DNA from: CAYYWV01 sp964475385
GTDB taxonomy: Bacteria; Pseudomonadota; Alphaproteobacteria; JAAXGF01
Direction: 5' to 3'
DNA length: 11,054 nucleotides
Assembly (NCBI GenBank): GCA_964475385.1
Contig: CAYYWV010000082.1
Span: 1-11,054 of the forward strand
Part shown: positions 1 to 5,878 of the stretch, piece by piece
Numbering within the stretch: the stretch's first letter is position 1
Layout: each line of letters begins with the position of its first letter
Made by a program: the position numbers and the translations under genes
The notes under the pieces: generated by a model
The model's database searches: none
Told to the model about the DNA's origin: nothing
What the model saw: only the letters and a program-made list of their open reading frames with translations

Positions 1-580
1 AGAACGACGAATCGGGCTCTTTCAGGAACGCCGCTTCGGTCGGCGTCGTGGGGCGGCCGAGGACGGCGTTGCGGTGGGGAAAGCGGCCGAAACGGGCGAT
101 GATCTCGTAGTGGCGCTCCGCCCAGTAGACATCGCCGTCGTCGCCGGTCTCCTCGGCGAGCGCCCGGAACAAGGCGACCGAACGTCTCTGGTCCTCCAGG
201 TTCTCGGAGTGCTCGAACGGCAGGAACAGAAACTTGCGCTCGACCGGCGCGAGCGCGCGGGCGAACCCGCGTCCGAGCGCCCGGTCGGCGATCCGGCGCG
301 CGCGGGCGTCGTTGGCGTAAGCGCGGGCGTCGTTGCGGAACAGGTTGCGCGAGAACTGGTCGAGAACGATCACGAGCGCGAGCGCGCCTTCGGGCGTCGC
401 TTGCATGTGGTCGAGGCGGCCGGCGGCGGCCCGGGCGTGGACGGCGGCGAAGCGCCGCCGGATCTCGGCGTCGAAGGCGGGATCGACCGTGAACCAAACC
501 CGGCGCGGTCGGCCGCGGTCCGGGCTTCCAGGCGCGCCGAACCAGAAATCGAGCACCGCACGGGCGATCGCCGCGGTCAT
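1..580 (-). CDS. DUF924 family protein (3' end off the window)
   Basis: The minus-strand frame from ATG 580 stays open to the window edge and gives at least 193 residues. The sequence shows typical DUF924 (PF06041) motifs: LDFWF at residues 10-14, LDQFSRNLFR at 73-82, PFEHSE at 121-126, and RHYEIIARFGRFPHRN at 156-171. The visible part ends in FLKEPDSSF, which resembles the usual C-terminus of the family, so little is probably missing. It is predicted to be a soluble, mostly helical cytoplasmic protein with no signal peptide or membrane segment. The molecular function of the family is not known to me. The start is well supported: GAAGGA lies 8 nt upstream, and the ATG overlaps the dinB stop as ATGA, so translation is probably coupled to dinB. 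Family assignment is confident; a role tied to DNA polymerase IV is not shown. Confidence 0.9.
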   Translation of the reverse strand, partial: MTAAIARAVLDFWFGAPGSPDRGRPRRVWFTVDPAFDAEIRRRFAAVHARAAAGRLDHMQATPEGALALVIVLDQFSRNLFRNDARAYANDARARRIADRALGRGFARALAPVERKFLFLPFEHSENLEDQRRSVALFRALAEETGDDGDVYWAERHYEIIARFGRFPHRNAVLGRPTTPTEAAFLKEPDSSF

Positions 581-1878
581 TCGTCCTTTCCTTCACGCAG
601 TCGAAGCGCGGTTTCCGCAAGACCCGCGCCCAGCCCACGCCCCTTGGCGATGGCCGCTTCGCCGAAGCGCGCGCGGACTGCGTCGATCGCCCGCTCGATG
701 CGGTCGATGCGCTCGGGGTCGGTTCCGAACAGGTCCGCATCCGCGCGCTCTTTCGCGGGATCGAGACTGGAAACTCCGACCCCGATCAGTCGAAAAGGGC
801 GACCATCGGCCTCGCGGTCGAGAAGCGCTTGCGCGGTCCGGAAGATGATCTCGGCGAGCTGGGTCGGGCGGTCGATGGTGCGTCGGCGCGTCAAGGTGCG
901 GAAGCGCGCGGTCCTGAGCTTGAGCGTGATGACATCGCCGGCGAGGTTCGCCGCCTTGAGCCGCGCGGCCACCTTCTCGCTGAGCCGCCAGAGGATGGCC
1001 GACAGGGTTTCCACGTCGGCAATGTCGGATGGAAAGGTCGTCTCGGCCGAAAGCGACTTGGCGGGGCTGTGCGGGTCCACCGGGCGGTCGTCCTCGCCGT
1101 GGGCGAAGCGCGCGAGCCGCGCGCCGATCCGGCCGTAACGCGCCGCCAACGCGGCCTCGTCGCAGACCTGGAGATCGCCCACCGTCGCGATCCCGTCCGC
1201 CTCGAGCCGGCGGCGGAGCGCAGGCCCCACGCCGGGAAGGACGCCCACCGGTTGGGACGCGAGGAAGCCGCGCGCCTCGCCGCGCCCGATGACCGAGAAG
1301 CCGCGCGGCTTGTTCTGGGCGGAAGCGATCTTGGCCAGAAACTTGTTGTAGCTGAGCCCGATCGAGACGGTGATGCGGACGCTCCGCTCGATCTCGGCGG
1401 CGAGCGCGGCCAGCGTCTGCGCCGGCGTGCGGTGATGGAGCCGCTCGGTGCCCGAGAGGTCGAGAAAGGCCTCGTCGATCGAGACCGGCTCGACGCGCGG
1501 GCTCACCCGGTTGAACAGGGCGCGGATCTCGCGGCTTACGGCGCGGTACTTAGCCAGGTTCGGCGGAATGACGACTGCGTCCGGACAAGCCCGCAACGCC
1601 TGATACATAGGCATGGCGGAATGCGCGCCGTAGCGCCGCGCCACATAGCAGGCGGCGGCCACCACCCCTCGTCGGCGCGCGCCCACCAGCACCGGCCGGT
1701 CGGCGAGCGATGGGTCGTCGCGCTTCTCCACGCTCGCGAAGAAAGCGTCGCAGTCGATATGAGCGATGGCCAGCGAATCGAGCTCGTCATGGACGACGAG
1801 CCGGCGCGATCCGCAGTCCGGGCAGTCCTCCCAGGCTTCGAGATGTTCGGCGAGGCAGTCCCGACACAGCGTCGGCAT
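577..1878 (-). CDS. dinB: DNA polymerase IV (Y-family translesion polymerase)
   Basis: A 433-residue Y-family polymerase that inserts nucleotides opposite damaged template bases. The palm motif HIDCDAFFASVEKRD at residues 40-54 supplies metal ligand D42 and a likely steric gate at F47. SIDEAFLDLS at 133-142 supplies D135 and E136. GLSYNKFLAKIASAQNKP at 174-191 is a core polymerase motif, and VLPGVGPALRRRL at 213-225 is the thumb helix-hairpin-helix. The little-finger domain occupies roughly 270-375. Ahead of the palm lies a four-cysteine segment, C5-x2-C8 and C19-x2-C22, resembling a small zinc ribbon; I recall this in a subgroup of alphaproteobacterial DinB proteins. The start at 1878 was chosen because the family-like MPTLCRDC begins there and GGAG sits 9 nt upstream. 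The frame is open up to 2091, but those residues look non-coding. No canonical alphaproteobacterial LexA box (GTTC-N7-GTTC) was seen upstream, so SOS control is not supported. Confidence 0.95.
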   Translation of the reverse strand: MPTLCRDCLAEHLEAWEDCPDCGSRRLVVHDELDSLAIAHIDCDAFFASVEKRDDPSLADRPVLVGARRRGVVAAACYVARRYGAHSAMPMYQALRACPDAVVIPPNLAKYRAVSREIRALFNRVSPRVEPVSIDEAFLDLSGTERLHHRTPAQTLAALAAEIERSVRITVSIGLSYNKFLAKIASAQNKPRGFSVIGRGEARGFLASQPVGVLPGVGPALRRRLEADGIATVGDLQVCDEAALAARYGRIGARLARFAHGEDDRPVDPHSPAKSLSAETTFPSDIADVETLSAILWRLSEKVAARLKAANLAGDVITLKLRTARFRTLTRRRTIDRPTQLAEIIFRTAQALLDREADGRPFRLIGVGVSSLDPAKERADADLFGTDPERIDRIERAIDAVRARFGEAAIAKGRGLGAGLAETALRLREGKDE

Positions 1879-1887
1879 AAACCCGAT

Positions 1888-1891
1888 CTCC
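1888..1891 (-). promoter_or_regulatory. Shine-Dalgarno site deciding the dinB start
   Basis: On the minus strand GGAG ends 9 nt before the ATG at 1878. The alternative in-frame ATGs at 1911 and 2091 begin a stretch without family similarity. This supports 1878 as the real start. Confidence 0.6.
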
Positions 1892-2065
1892 GCATCCAGG
1901 AAGACCCACATGCTAGCGCATATTCGGGCCGATAGGCCGAGATGAATCGGCCGGGTCGGGCCTCGGCGGCGGGTGTGATCGCCGACACAGCCAGCCGACG
2001 CGGCTTTTGATAGCGTTCCAGTCCGTACGTTAAGGATTTTTTCGCCCCAAGCTTCGAAAGCAAAA

Positions 2066-2077
2066 GGAAAATTTTCC
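2066..2077. promoter_or_regulatory. 12-bp perfect palindrome, possible operator
   Basis: GGAAAATTTTCC reads identically on both strands. It lies 8 bp before a consensus TTGACA at 2085-2090, inside the AT-rich island. A dimeric regulator could bind here, but no known consensus was recognised, so function is inferred only from symmetry and position. Confidence 0.35.
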
Positions 2078-2190
2078 GCATATATTGACATATATTTAAC
2101 GGAAATATTAGTTAAAAACTATGAATATATTTAATATAACTTATTCTATATGTGCCAGCTTCCGTAAAGCGTATGGAAATAACTTTCACA

Positions 2191-2196
2191 TATAAT
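2191..2196 (+). promoter_or_regulatory. Candidate -10 element of the Tad module promoter
   Basis: A perfect TATAAT lies about 80 bp upstream of the TadE-like start, predicting a leader of roughly 75 nt. No good TTGACA-like hexamer is found 16-18 bp upstream. The nearest consensus TTGACA (2085-2090) is too far away and has only weak partners, such as TATTAG at 2106. This is a plausible but unproven promoter, perhaps needing an activator. Confidence 0.4.
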
Positions 2197-2277
2197 GTTT
2201 TTGCTTGCCGATGGTGATTCGATGCGGCGCGTAAATGAACGCGCTGGCCTGAAAAGGAGCCTGGAGAGAAGCGGGCG

Positions 2278-2850
2278 ATGAGCAGACCGTTGACGACCGT
2301 TTTTCGCAAGGCTTGGGTTCGCGTGCGGCGTGCGACGCGCCGGTTCGCCATTGCGCGCGCCGGCTCGGCGGCGATCCAGTTCGTGCTCGTCGCGCCGCCG
2401 TTCTTCCTCTTGATGCTTGGCATCATCGAGACGGCGATGGTCATGTTCGTCTCGACCCATCTGGAAGGCGCGGTTCACGACGCGGCGCGCCAGATCCGCA
2501 CCGGCAACGTCCAGGGCGCGGCGGACCCGATCGCAACCTTCCAGGGCATCCTTTGCGGCGAGCTCGTCGTCGCCATCCAGTGCGGCTCGAACATGATCAT
2601 CGATGTTCGCCCGTTCAACCAGTTCCAGTCGGTCTCCTTCACGCCTTACTACGACCAGGACGGCAACCCGTCGGGCAATGTGTTCAACCCTGGTACGGCC
2701 GGCGACATCGTGCTCGTGCGGGTCGCCTACAACTGGCGGATCATGACGCCGCTTCTCGGCCAGCTTCTCAGCACCGCGAGCGGCAACCGGCGGGTGATCG
2801 AGGCCGCCGGCGCCTTCCGCAACGAGCCGTACACGGCGGGGGGGTCATGA
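2278..2850 (+). CDS. TadE-like pseudopilin (Tad/Flp pilus assembly family)
   Basis: A 190-residue protein with a positively charged N-terminus (residues 8-28), then a single hydrophobic helix from about 31 to 58 and an exported C-terminal domain. AGSAAIQFVLVAPPFF matches the TadE family start, with a possible prepilin-peptidase cut after G29. The usual glutamate at mature position +5 is Q34 here. C93 and C102, with the following IIDVRPF, resemble the conserved cysteine pair and DVR segment of alphaproteobacterial TadE-like proteins, probably forming a disulfide outside the membrane. GGAG at 2263-2266 lies 11 nt before the ATG, and AAGGAG lies just upstream. The gene opens an operon with the next pseudopilin, whose ATG overlaps this stop. 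It could take part in assembling or anchoring a Flp-type pilus, but no Flp pilin gene is in the window. Confidence 0.88.
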   Translation: MSRPLTTVFRKAWVRVRRATRRFAIARAGSAAIQFVLVAPPFFLLMLGIIETAMVMFVSTHLEGAVHDAARQIRTGNVQGAADPIATFQGILCGELVVAIQCGSNMIIDVRPFNQFQSVSFTPYYDQDGNPSGNVFNPGTAGDIVLVRVAYNWRIMTPLLGQLLSTASGNRRVIEAAGAFRNEPYTAGGS

Positions 2851-3392
2851 CCGCGGCGATCGAACGGCTGGCGCGCGCGGTCCGCCGCCTCGGTCGCGAC
2901 GCGCGCGGGGTCGCGGCCTCGGAGTTCGCGCTTCTGTTGCCGGTGATGGTGACCATGCTCATGGGCACCGTCGAGGTGGGCAACGTATTCGTCCTCGACC
3001 GCAAGGTGACCTCGGCGGTCCAGACCGCGGCCGACCTCGTCGCCCAGGCCGATCAGGTGACCCAGGCCGATGTGACCGACATTCTCACCGCGGTCGACCT
3101 GATTATCCGACCGTTCGACACCACCAATCTCGGCACGGTGGTCTACAGCGTGGTGATGGACAACAACGGCAACACCTCGATCGACTGGTCGCGAACCGCC
3201 GGCGCCGGCGCGCCCGCGCCGAGCGCGACCGTGCCGGGCGGTCTTCTTAAGCCGGGAAGCAGCGTCATCGTCGCGGCGATCAACTATCAGTACACGCCCC
3301 TGTTCGGGAGCGGGGTGGTCGGGAGCATCTCGATCTCGGACACCGCTTACTTGCGCCCGCGCAAGCAGGCGGTGGTGGCGCTGGTGCCTTGA
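2847..3392 (+). CDS. TadE/TadF-like pseudopilin
   Basis: A 181-residue protein with an arginine-rich N-terminus, the motif RGVAASEFALLLPVMV at residues 20-35 and one hydrophobic helix to about residue 50. A prepilin-type cut after G21 would put E26 at mature position +5 and F27 at +6, the canonical arrangement. The rest is predicted to lie outside the cytoplasmic membrane, contains no cysteine, and ends in a segment around ISISDTAYLRPRKQ. The ATG at 2847 overlaps the TadE-like stop (ATGA), so the two are probably translationally coupled. TadF and TadE are hard to tell apart from sequence alone; I call it a second minor pseudopilin of the Tad family. Confidence 0.85.
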   Translation: MTAAIERLARAVRRLGRDARGVAASEFALLLPVMVTMLMGTVEVGNVFVLDRKVTSAVQTAADLVAQADQVTQADVTDILTAVDLIIRPFDTTNLGTVVYSVVMDNNGNTSIDWSRTAGAGAPAPSATVPGGLLKPGSSVIVAAINYQYTPLFGSGVVGSISISDTAYLRPRKQAVVALVP

Positions 3393-3430
3393 GGCCATGA
3401 CCGGAAAGGCTCCATCGCGATCGGCTGCGC

Positions 3431-3455
3431 GCCGCGGCTTTCGCCCGGCCGCGGC
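3431..3455 (+). repeat. Intergenic inverted repeat (hairpin)
   Basis: GCCGCGGC at 3431-3438 and 3448-3455 gives a perfect 8-bp stem with a 9-nt loop. No T-run follows, so it is not an ordinary intrinsic terminator. It sits in the 134-bp gap between the second pseudopilin and the TadG-like gene and might stabilise or partly separate the two halves of the transcript. Confidence 0.5.
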
Positions 3456-3476
3456 GGCGGTGAAACCCCCGGGGCC

Positions 3477-3495
3477 ACCGGTCCGGCAGACCGGT
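3477..3495 (+). repeat. Second intergenic inverted repeat (hairpin)
   Basis: ACCGGTC at 3477-3483 and GACCGGT at 3489-3495 form a perfect 7-bp stem with a 5-nt loop, about 30 nt before the TadG-like ATG. No uridine tract follows. In RNA this could affect elongation or ribosome access to a start that has only a weak Shine-Dalgarno. Confidence 0.5.
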
Positions 3496-3526
3496 TGACC
3501 CTTTCAAAAGAGAACGGATCGAAGCC

Positions 3527-4912
3527 ATGACAGTGAACCGCACCATGTCGTCTTGCGATGCCGCAGCGCGCGGCAGGGGCTCGGGCGCTTTCGGTTCCGT
3601 GTTCGGCCGCGCGCGGCGCTTTTTCTCCCGTCTCGTCGGCGACCGGCGGGGCGGCGTCGCGATGATCTTCGGGCTCGCGCTGGTTCCGATGGCGATCGGC
3701 GGCGCGCTCGCCGTCGACCTTGGCCGCGCTTATGCGGTCAAATCCCGGCTTTCCTATGCGCTCGATGCGGCGGGGCTGGCCGTCGGCTCGTCCACGGGCT
3801 CGCAGACCGAGCTTCAACAGCTCATGGTGAAGTACTTCACCGCCAACTACCCGCAGGACGAGTACGGCATTCCGGCCACGCCGAGCATGACGATCAACGG
3901 CGATCAGATCAGCCTTTCGGTGACCGCCGACGTGCCGACGCTTCTGATGAAGGTGGCCGGCATCGACAAGATTCAGGTTGCGGCGAACTCGCTGATCGTC
4001 AAGGAGACCAAAGGGCTCGAAATCGCGATGGTGCTCGACAACACGGGCTCCATGTCGGGCTCCAAGATTCAGTCGCTCAAGACCGCCGCCACCGATCTCG
4101 TCAACATCGTGTTCGGCAACGAGACCGCGCCTCCGCTTCTCAAGGTGGCGGTGGTACCCTTCACCGGCTCGGTCAACATCGGAGCGTCGAACACGGGTCT
4201 GCTCACGGGCTACAACCCGTCCGACTTCAGCCCCGATTTCTGGCGCGGTTGCGTCGAGGCCCGCAGCTATCCCGACGATACGTTGGATACGCCCGGCTCC
4301 TGGAAGCCTTATCTGTGGCCGCCGAGCTGGATCAATCCCTGGCCGCCGGTCTATGGCAGCCGCGGCGAAATCCGAGGGCCCAACATGCACTGCCCGGTCT
4401 CGCTTCTGCCGCTGACCAACCAGAAGCAGGACATCCTCGACAAGATTCAACAGATGGAGGCGCGCGGCGTCACCCACATCAACCTTGGCGCGGTCTGGGG
4501 CTGGCGCGTGCTTTCGCCCGATCCGCCGTTCACCCAGGGGCTCGCGTATAACGACCCCGACAACCAGAAGGTCGCCATCATCATGACCGACGGCGAGAAC
4601 TTCATCTCCGATTGGCCCGGCACTTATTCGGCCTATGGCAATCTGTATGAAGGGCGGCTCGGCACCACGAGCAAAAGCCAGGCCGAGGCCGAGCTCGACA
4701 ACCGCCTGCTCGAGGTCTGCACCAACATGAAGAACAACAATATCCTGATCTATACGATCACCTTCCAGGTCTCGACGAACCGGGCCCGCGACGTGATGCG
4801 ATCTTGCGCGACCGACCCGTCGAAGTACTTCGATTCGCCGACCAATCAGCAGCTTGAAGAGAACTTCCGGGCCATCGGCCGGCAGCTCGCCAACCTGCGC
4901 ATCGGCCAGTAA
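3527..4912 (+). CDS. TadG-like protein with von Willebrand A domain
   Basis: A 461-residue protein. An arginine-rich N-terminus is followed by RRGGVAMIFGLALVPMAIGGALAVDLGR (residues 40-67), the N-terminal membrane helix typical of TadG-like proteins. Residues about 164-455 form a von Willebrand A domain, with the metal-site motif DNTGSMSGS from D171 (D171, T173, S175), T316 in GVTHINLG, and D355 in IIMTDGEN. A tryptophan- and proline-rich stretch (about 259-275) interrupts the domain. Cysteines at 242, 289, 398 and 427 could form disulfides outside the membrane. Such proteins are linked to Tad pilus assembly or adhesion, anchored by the N-terminal helix. The Shine-Dalgarno is weak, so ATG 3545 is an alternative start. 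It follows two pseudopilin genes after a 134-bp gap and ends just before a strong terminator. Confidence 0.88.
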   Translation: MTVNRTMSSCDAAARGRGSGAFGSVFGRARRFFSRLVGDRRGGVAMIFGLALVPMAIGGALAVDLGRAYAVKSRLSYALDAAGLAVGSSTGSQTELQQLMVKYFTANYPQDEYGIPATPSMTINGDQISLSVTADVPTLLMKVAGIDKIQVAANSLIVKETKGLEIAMVLDNTGSMSGSKIQSLKTAATDLVNIVFGNETAPPLLKVAVVPFTGSVNIGASNTGLLTGYNPSDFSPDFWRGCVEARSYPDDTLDTPGSWKPYLWPPSWINPWPPVYGSRGEIRGPNMHCPVSLLPLTNQKQDILDKIQQMEARGVTHINLGAVWGWRVLSPDPPFTQGLAYNDPDNQKVAIIMTDGENFISDWPGTYSAYGNLYEGRLGTTSKSQAEAELDNRLLEVCTNMKNNNILIYTITFQVSTNRARDVMRSCATDPSKYFDSPTNQQLEENFRAIGRQLANLRIGQ

Positions 4913-4945
4913 AGCCCCCGCCGTCCGTCGCCCGGCGGCCAACCA

Positions 4946-4976
4946 GGCCTCTCCGCCCCGTGCGGAGGGGCCTTTT
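4946..4976 (+). terminator. Rho-independent terminator of the Tad module
   Basis: An 11-bp stem, 4946-4956 pairing with 4962-4972 (one G-U pair), encloses a 5-nt loop and is followed by TTTT at 4973-4976. It begins 33 nt after the TadG-like stop codon. The stem is GC-rich and the layout is that of a classic intrinsic terminator reading rightward. Confidence 0.88.
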
Positions 4977-5064
4977 CGTGGTGGGGAATCGTTTTCCTGT
5001 CCAGCTTTGTTCGGGGGCGATAGAGTGGTTTCAACGATTTGAAAACGGCGGGCGATGGCGGGCG

Positions 5065-5757
5065 ATGCAGAAATTTGGCGAAGGGCTGCCCGAGTTCGAC
5101 TGGCGGGCGGAGTTCGACGGGCGATCCTTTTCGCCGAGCGCCCTGCGCAACGCCGAGCCGATCCGCGCGGCGCTCGCCCAACACCTGCCAGAACCCTGTT
5201 CAGAAGGACCGCGGCCGCTGGTCCTCGAGATCGCGGCCGGCACTGGCCAGCACGCGGTTCACATGGCGCGCCATTTTCCCCATCTCGACTGGCTGGCGAG
5301 CGATCCCGACCCGGCGCTCGGGGCCAGCCTCGCCGCCTGGGCGCGCCAAGCGGTTCCGCCGGCGGGACCGAAGAACCTTCTTGCGCCGCGCGCCATCGAC
5401 GCCGCCGCCCCCGACTGGGGCCTTGCGGCGGCCGAGGTCCGGCGCCTCGCCGCCATCGTCGCCATCAACATGGTCCATATCGCCCCCTGGGCGGCGACCG
5501 AGGGACTGGTCGCCGGCGCGGGGCGCTATCTGCCGCGGGGCGGGACGCTCTATCTCTATGGGCCTTACCGGCGCGAAGGACGGCCCACCGCGCCCTCGAA
5601 CCTTCGATTCGACGCGGCGCTCAAAGCGCGGAACCCGGCCTGGGGGCTGCGTTCGGTCGAAGCGGTCGCGGCGCTCGCCGAGGCCGCCGGGCTTGCCCTC
5701 GCCGAGGTCGTCGAGATGCCGGCCAACAACCTCTCGCTCGTATTTCGCAAGGCGTAG
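5065..5757 (+). CDS. DUF938 family putative SAM-dependent methyltransferase
   Basis: A 230-residue soluble protein matching DUF938 (PF06080) along its length. Family motifs are FSPSALRNAEPI (residues 22-33), VLEIAAGTGQHAVHMARHFPHLDW (53-76, the glycine-rich SAM-binding loop), SDPDP (79-83), INMVHIAPWAATEGL (134-148), LYLYGPYRREGRPTAPSNLRFDAAL (162-186), and MPANNLSLVFRK near the C-terminus. The fold is that of class I methyltransferases, but the substrate is unknown. ATG 5065 was chosen because family similarity begins soon after; upstream in-frame codons back to 4960 run through the terminator. The Shine-Dalgarno is poor (GGCGGG), so the start is less sure than the family. It lies after a terminator and 121 bp before the sulfur transporter, so it probably has its own promoter, which I could not identify. 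Confidence 0.88.
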   Translation: MQKFGEGLPEFDWRAEFDGRSFSPSALRNAEPIRAALAQHLPEPCSEGPRPLVLEIAAGTGQHAVHMARHFPHLDWLASDPDPALGASLAAWARQAVPPAGPKNLLAPRAIDAAAPDWGLAAAEVRRLAAIVAINMVHIAPWAATEGLVAGAGRYLPRGGTLYLYGPYRREGRPTAPSNLRFDAALKARNPAWGLRSVEAVAALAEAAGLALAEVVEMPANNLSLVFRKA

Positions 5758-5793
5758 GAACGAAATCGTCTGGATTCGGAAGCGCCGTGAACC

Positions 5794-5803
5794 AGATATA
5801 TCT
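5794..5803. promoter_or_regulatory. Palindrome and weak -10-like sequence before the transporter gene
   Basis: AGATATATCT is a perfect 10-bp palindrome in the 121-bp gap before the YeeE/YedE gene. It contains TATATC, which with TTCGGA at 5775-5780 (16-bp spacing) could make a poor sigma70-type promoter. Both operator and promoter roles are guesses. Confidence 0.25.
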
Positions 5804-5833
5804 TCGATCCGGGTTTGAGGGCGAGGGAAGGAT

Positions 5834-5856
5834 GGAAACGCGCATCGCCCGTTTCC
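5834..5856 (+). repeat. Inverted repeat in the transporter leader
   Basis: GGAAACG at 5834-5840 and CGTTTCC at 5850-5856 form a perfect 7-bp stem with a 9-nt loop, ending 12 nt before the Shine-Dalgarno GGAG (5869-5872). It could be a leader hairpin or an operator. No T-run follows. Confidence 0.45.
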
Positions 5857-5878
5857 GCCTGCGCTGGCGGAGCGGTTC

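Larger units (their letters stand above)
1879..2277. other. Divergent intergenic region between dinB and the Tad module
   Basis: This 399-bp stretch contains no convincing gene and must hold the control regions of both dinB (leftward) and the TadE-like gene (rightward). The dinB-proximal half is GC-rich and has an inverted repeat GGCCGAT/ATCGGCC at 1927-1933 and 1946-1952. From about 2066 to 2200 the composition changes abruptly: 2101-2160 has only 13 G/C in 60 bases. That part contains the palindrome at 2066-2077, TTGACA at 2085-2090 and TATAAT at 2191-2196. Two tiny adjacent reading frames lie at 2211-2252. Open frames that cross the region on the minus strand have arginine-rich, non-family translations and look like shadows. 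Confidence 0.8.

Noticed and set aside
1993..2008. Mini terminator-like hairpin followed by T-run
   Set aside because: The stem is only 5 bp with a 3-nt loop, and no rightward gene ends nearby.
2015..2030. Possible LexA box upstream of dinB
   Set aside because: One GTTC half-site occurs at 2015-2018, but the base positions 7 nt later read TACG rather than GTTC, so the alphaproteobacterial consensus is not met.
1879..2091. N-terminal extension of dinB to ATG 2091
   Set aside because: The extra 71 residues show no family similarity and run into the AT-rich control region. ATG 1878 has a good ribosome site and the family-like MPTLCRDC start.
3495..3500. TTGACC as a -35 box for the TadG-like gene
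   Set aside because: A -10 at normal spacing would fall almost on the start codon, and nothing there resembles TATAAT.
3347..4942. A 531-codon open frame on the minus strand opposite the TadG-like gene
   Set aside because: Its translation is Arg/Gly/Val/Asp-rich with no family motif, while the plus strand encodes clear TadG and vWA motifs. Long antisense frames are expected in DNA this GC-rich.
4960..5064. Upstream start of the DUF938 gene at ATG 4960
   Set aside because: The extra 35 residues translate the terminator hairpin and have no family similarity.
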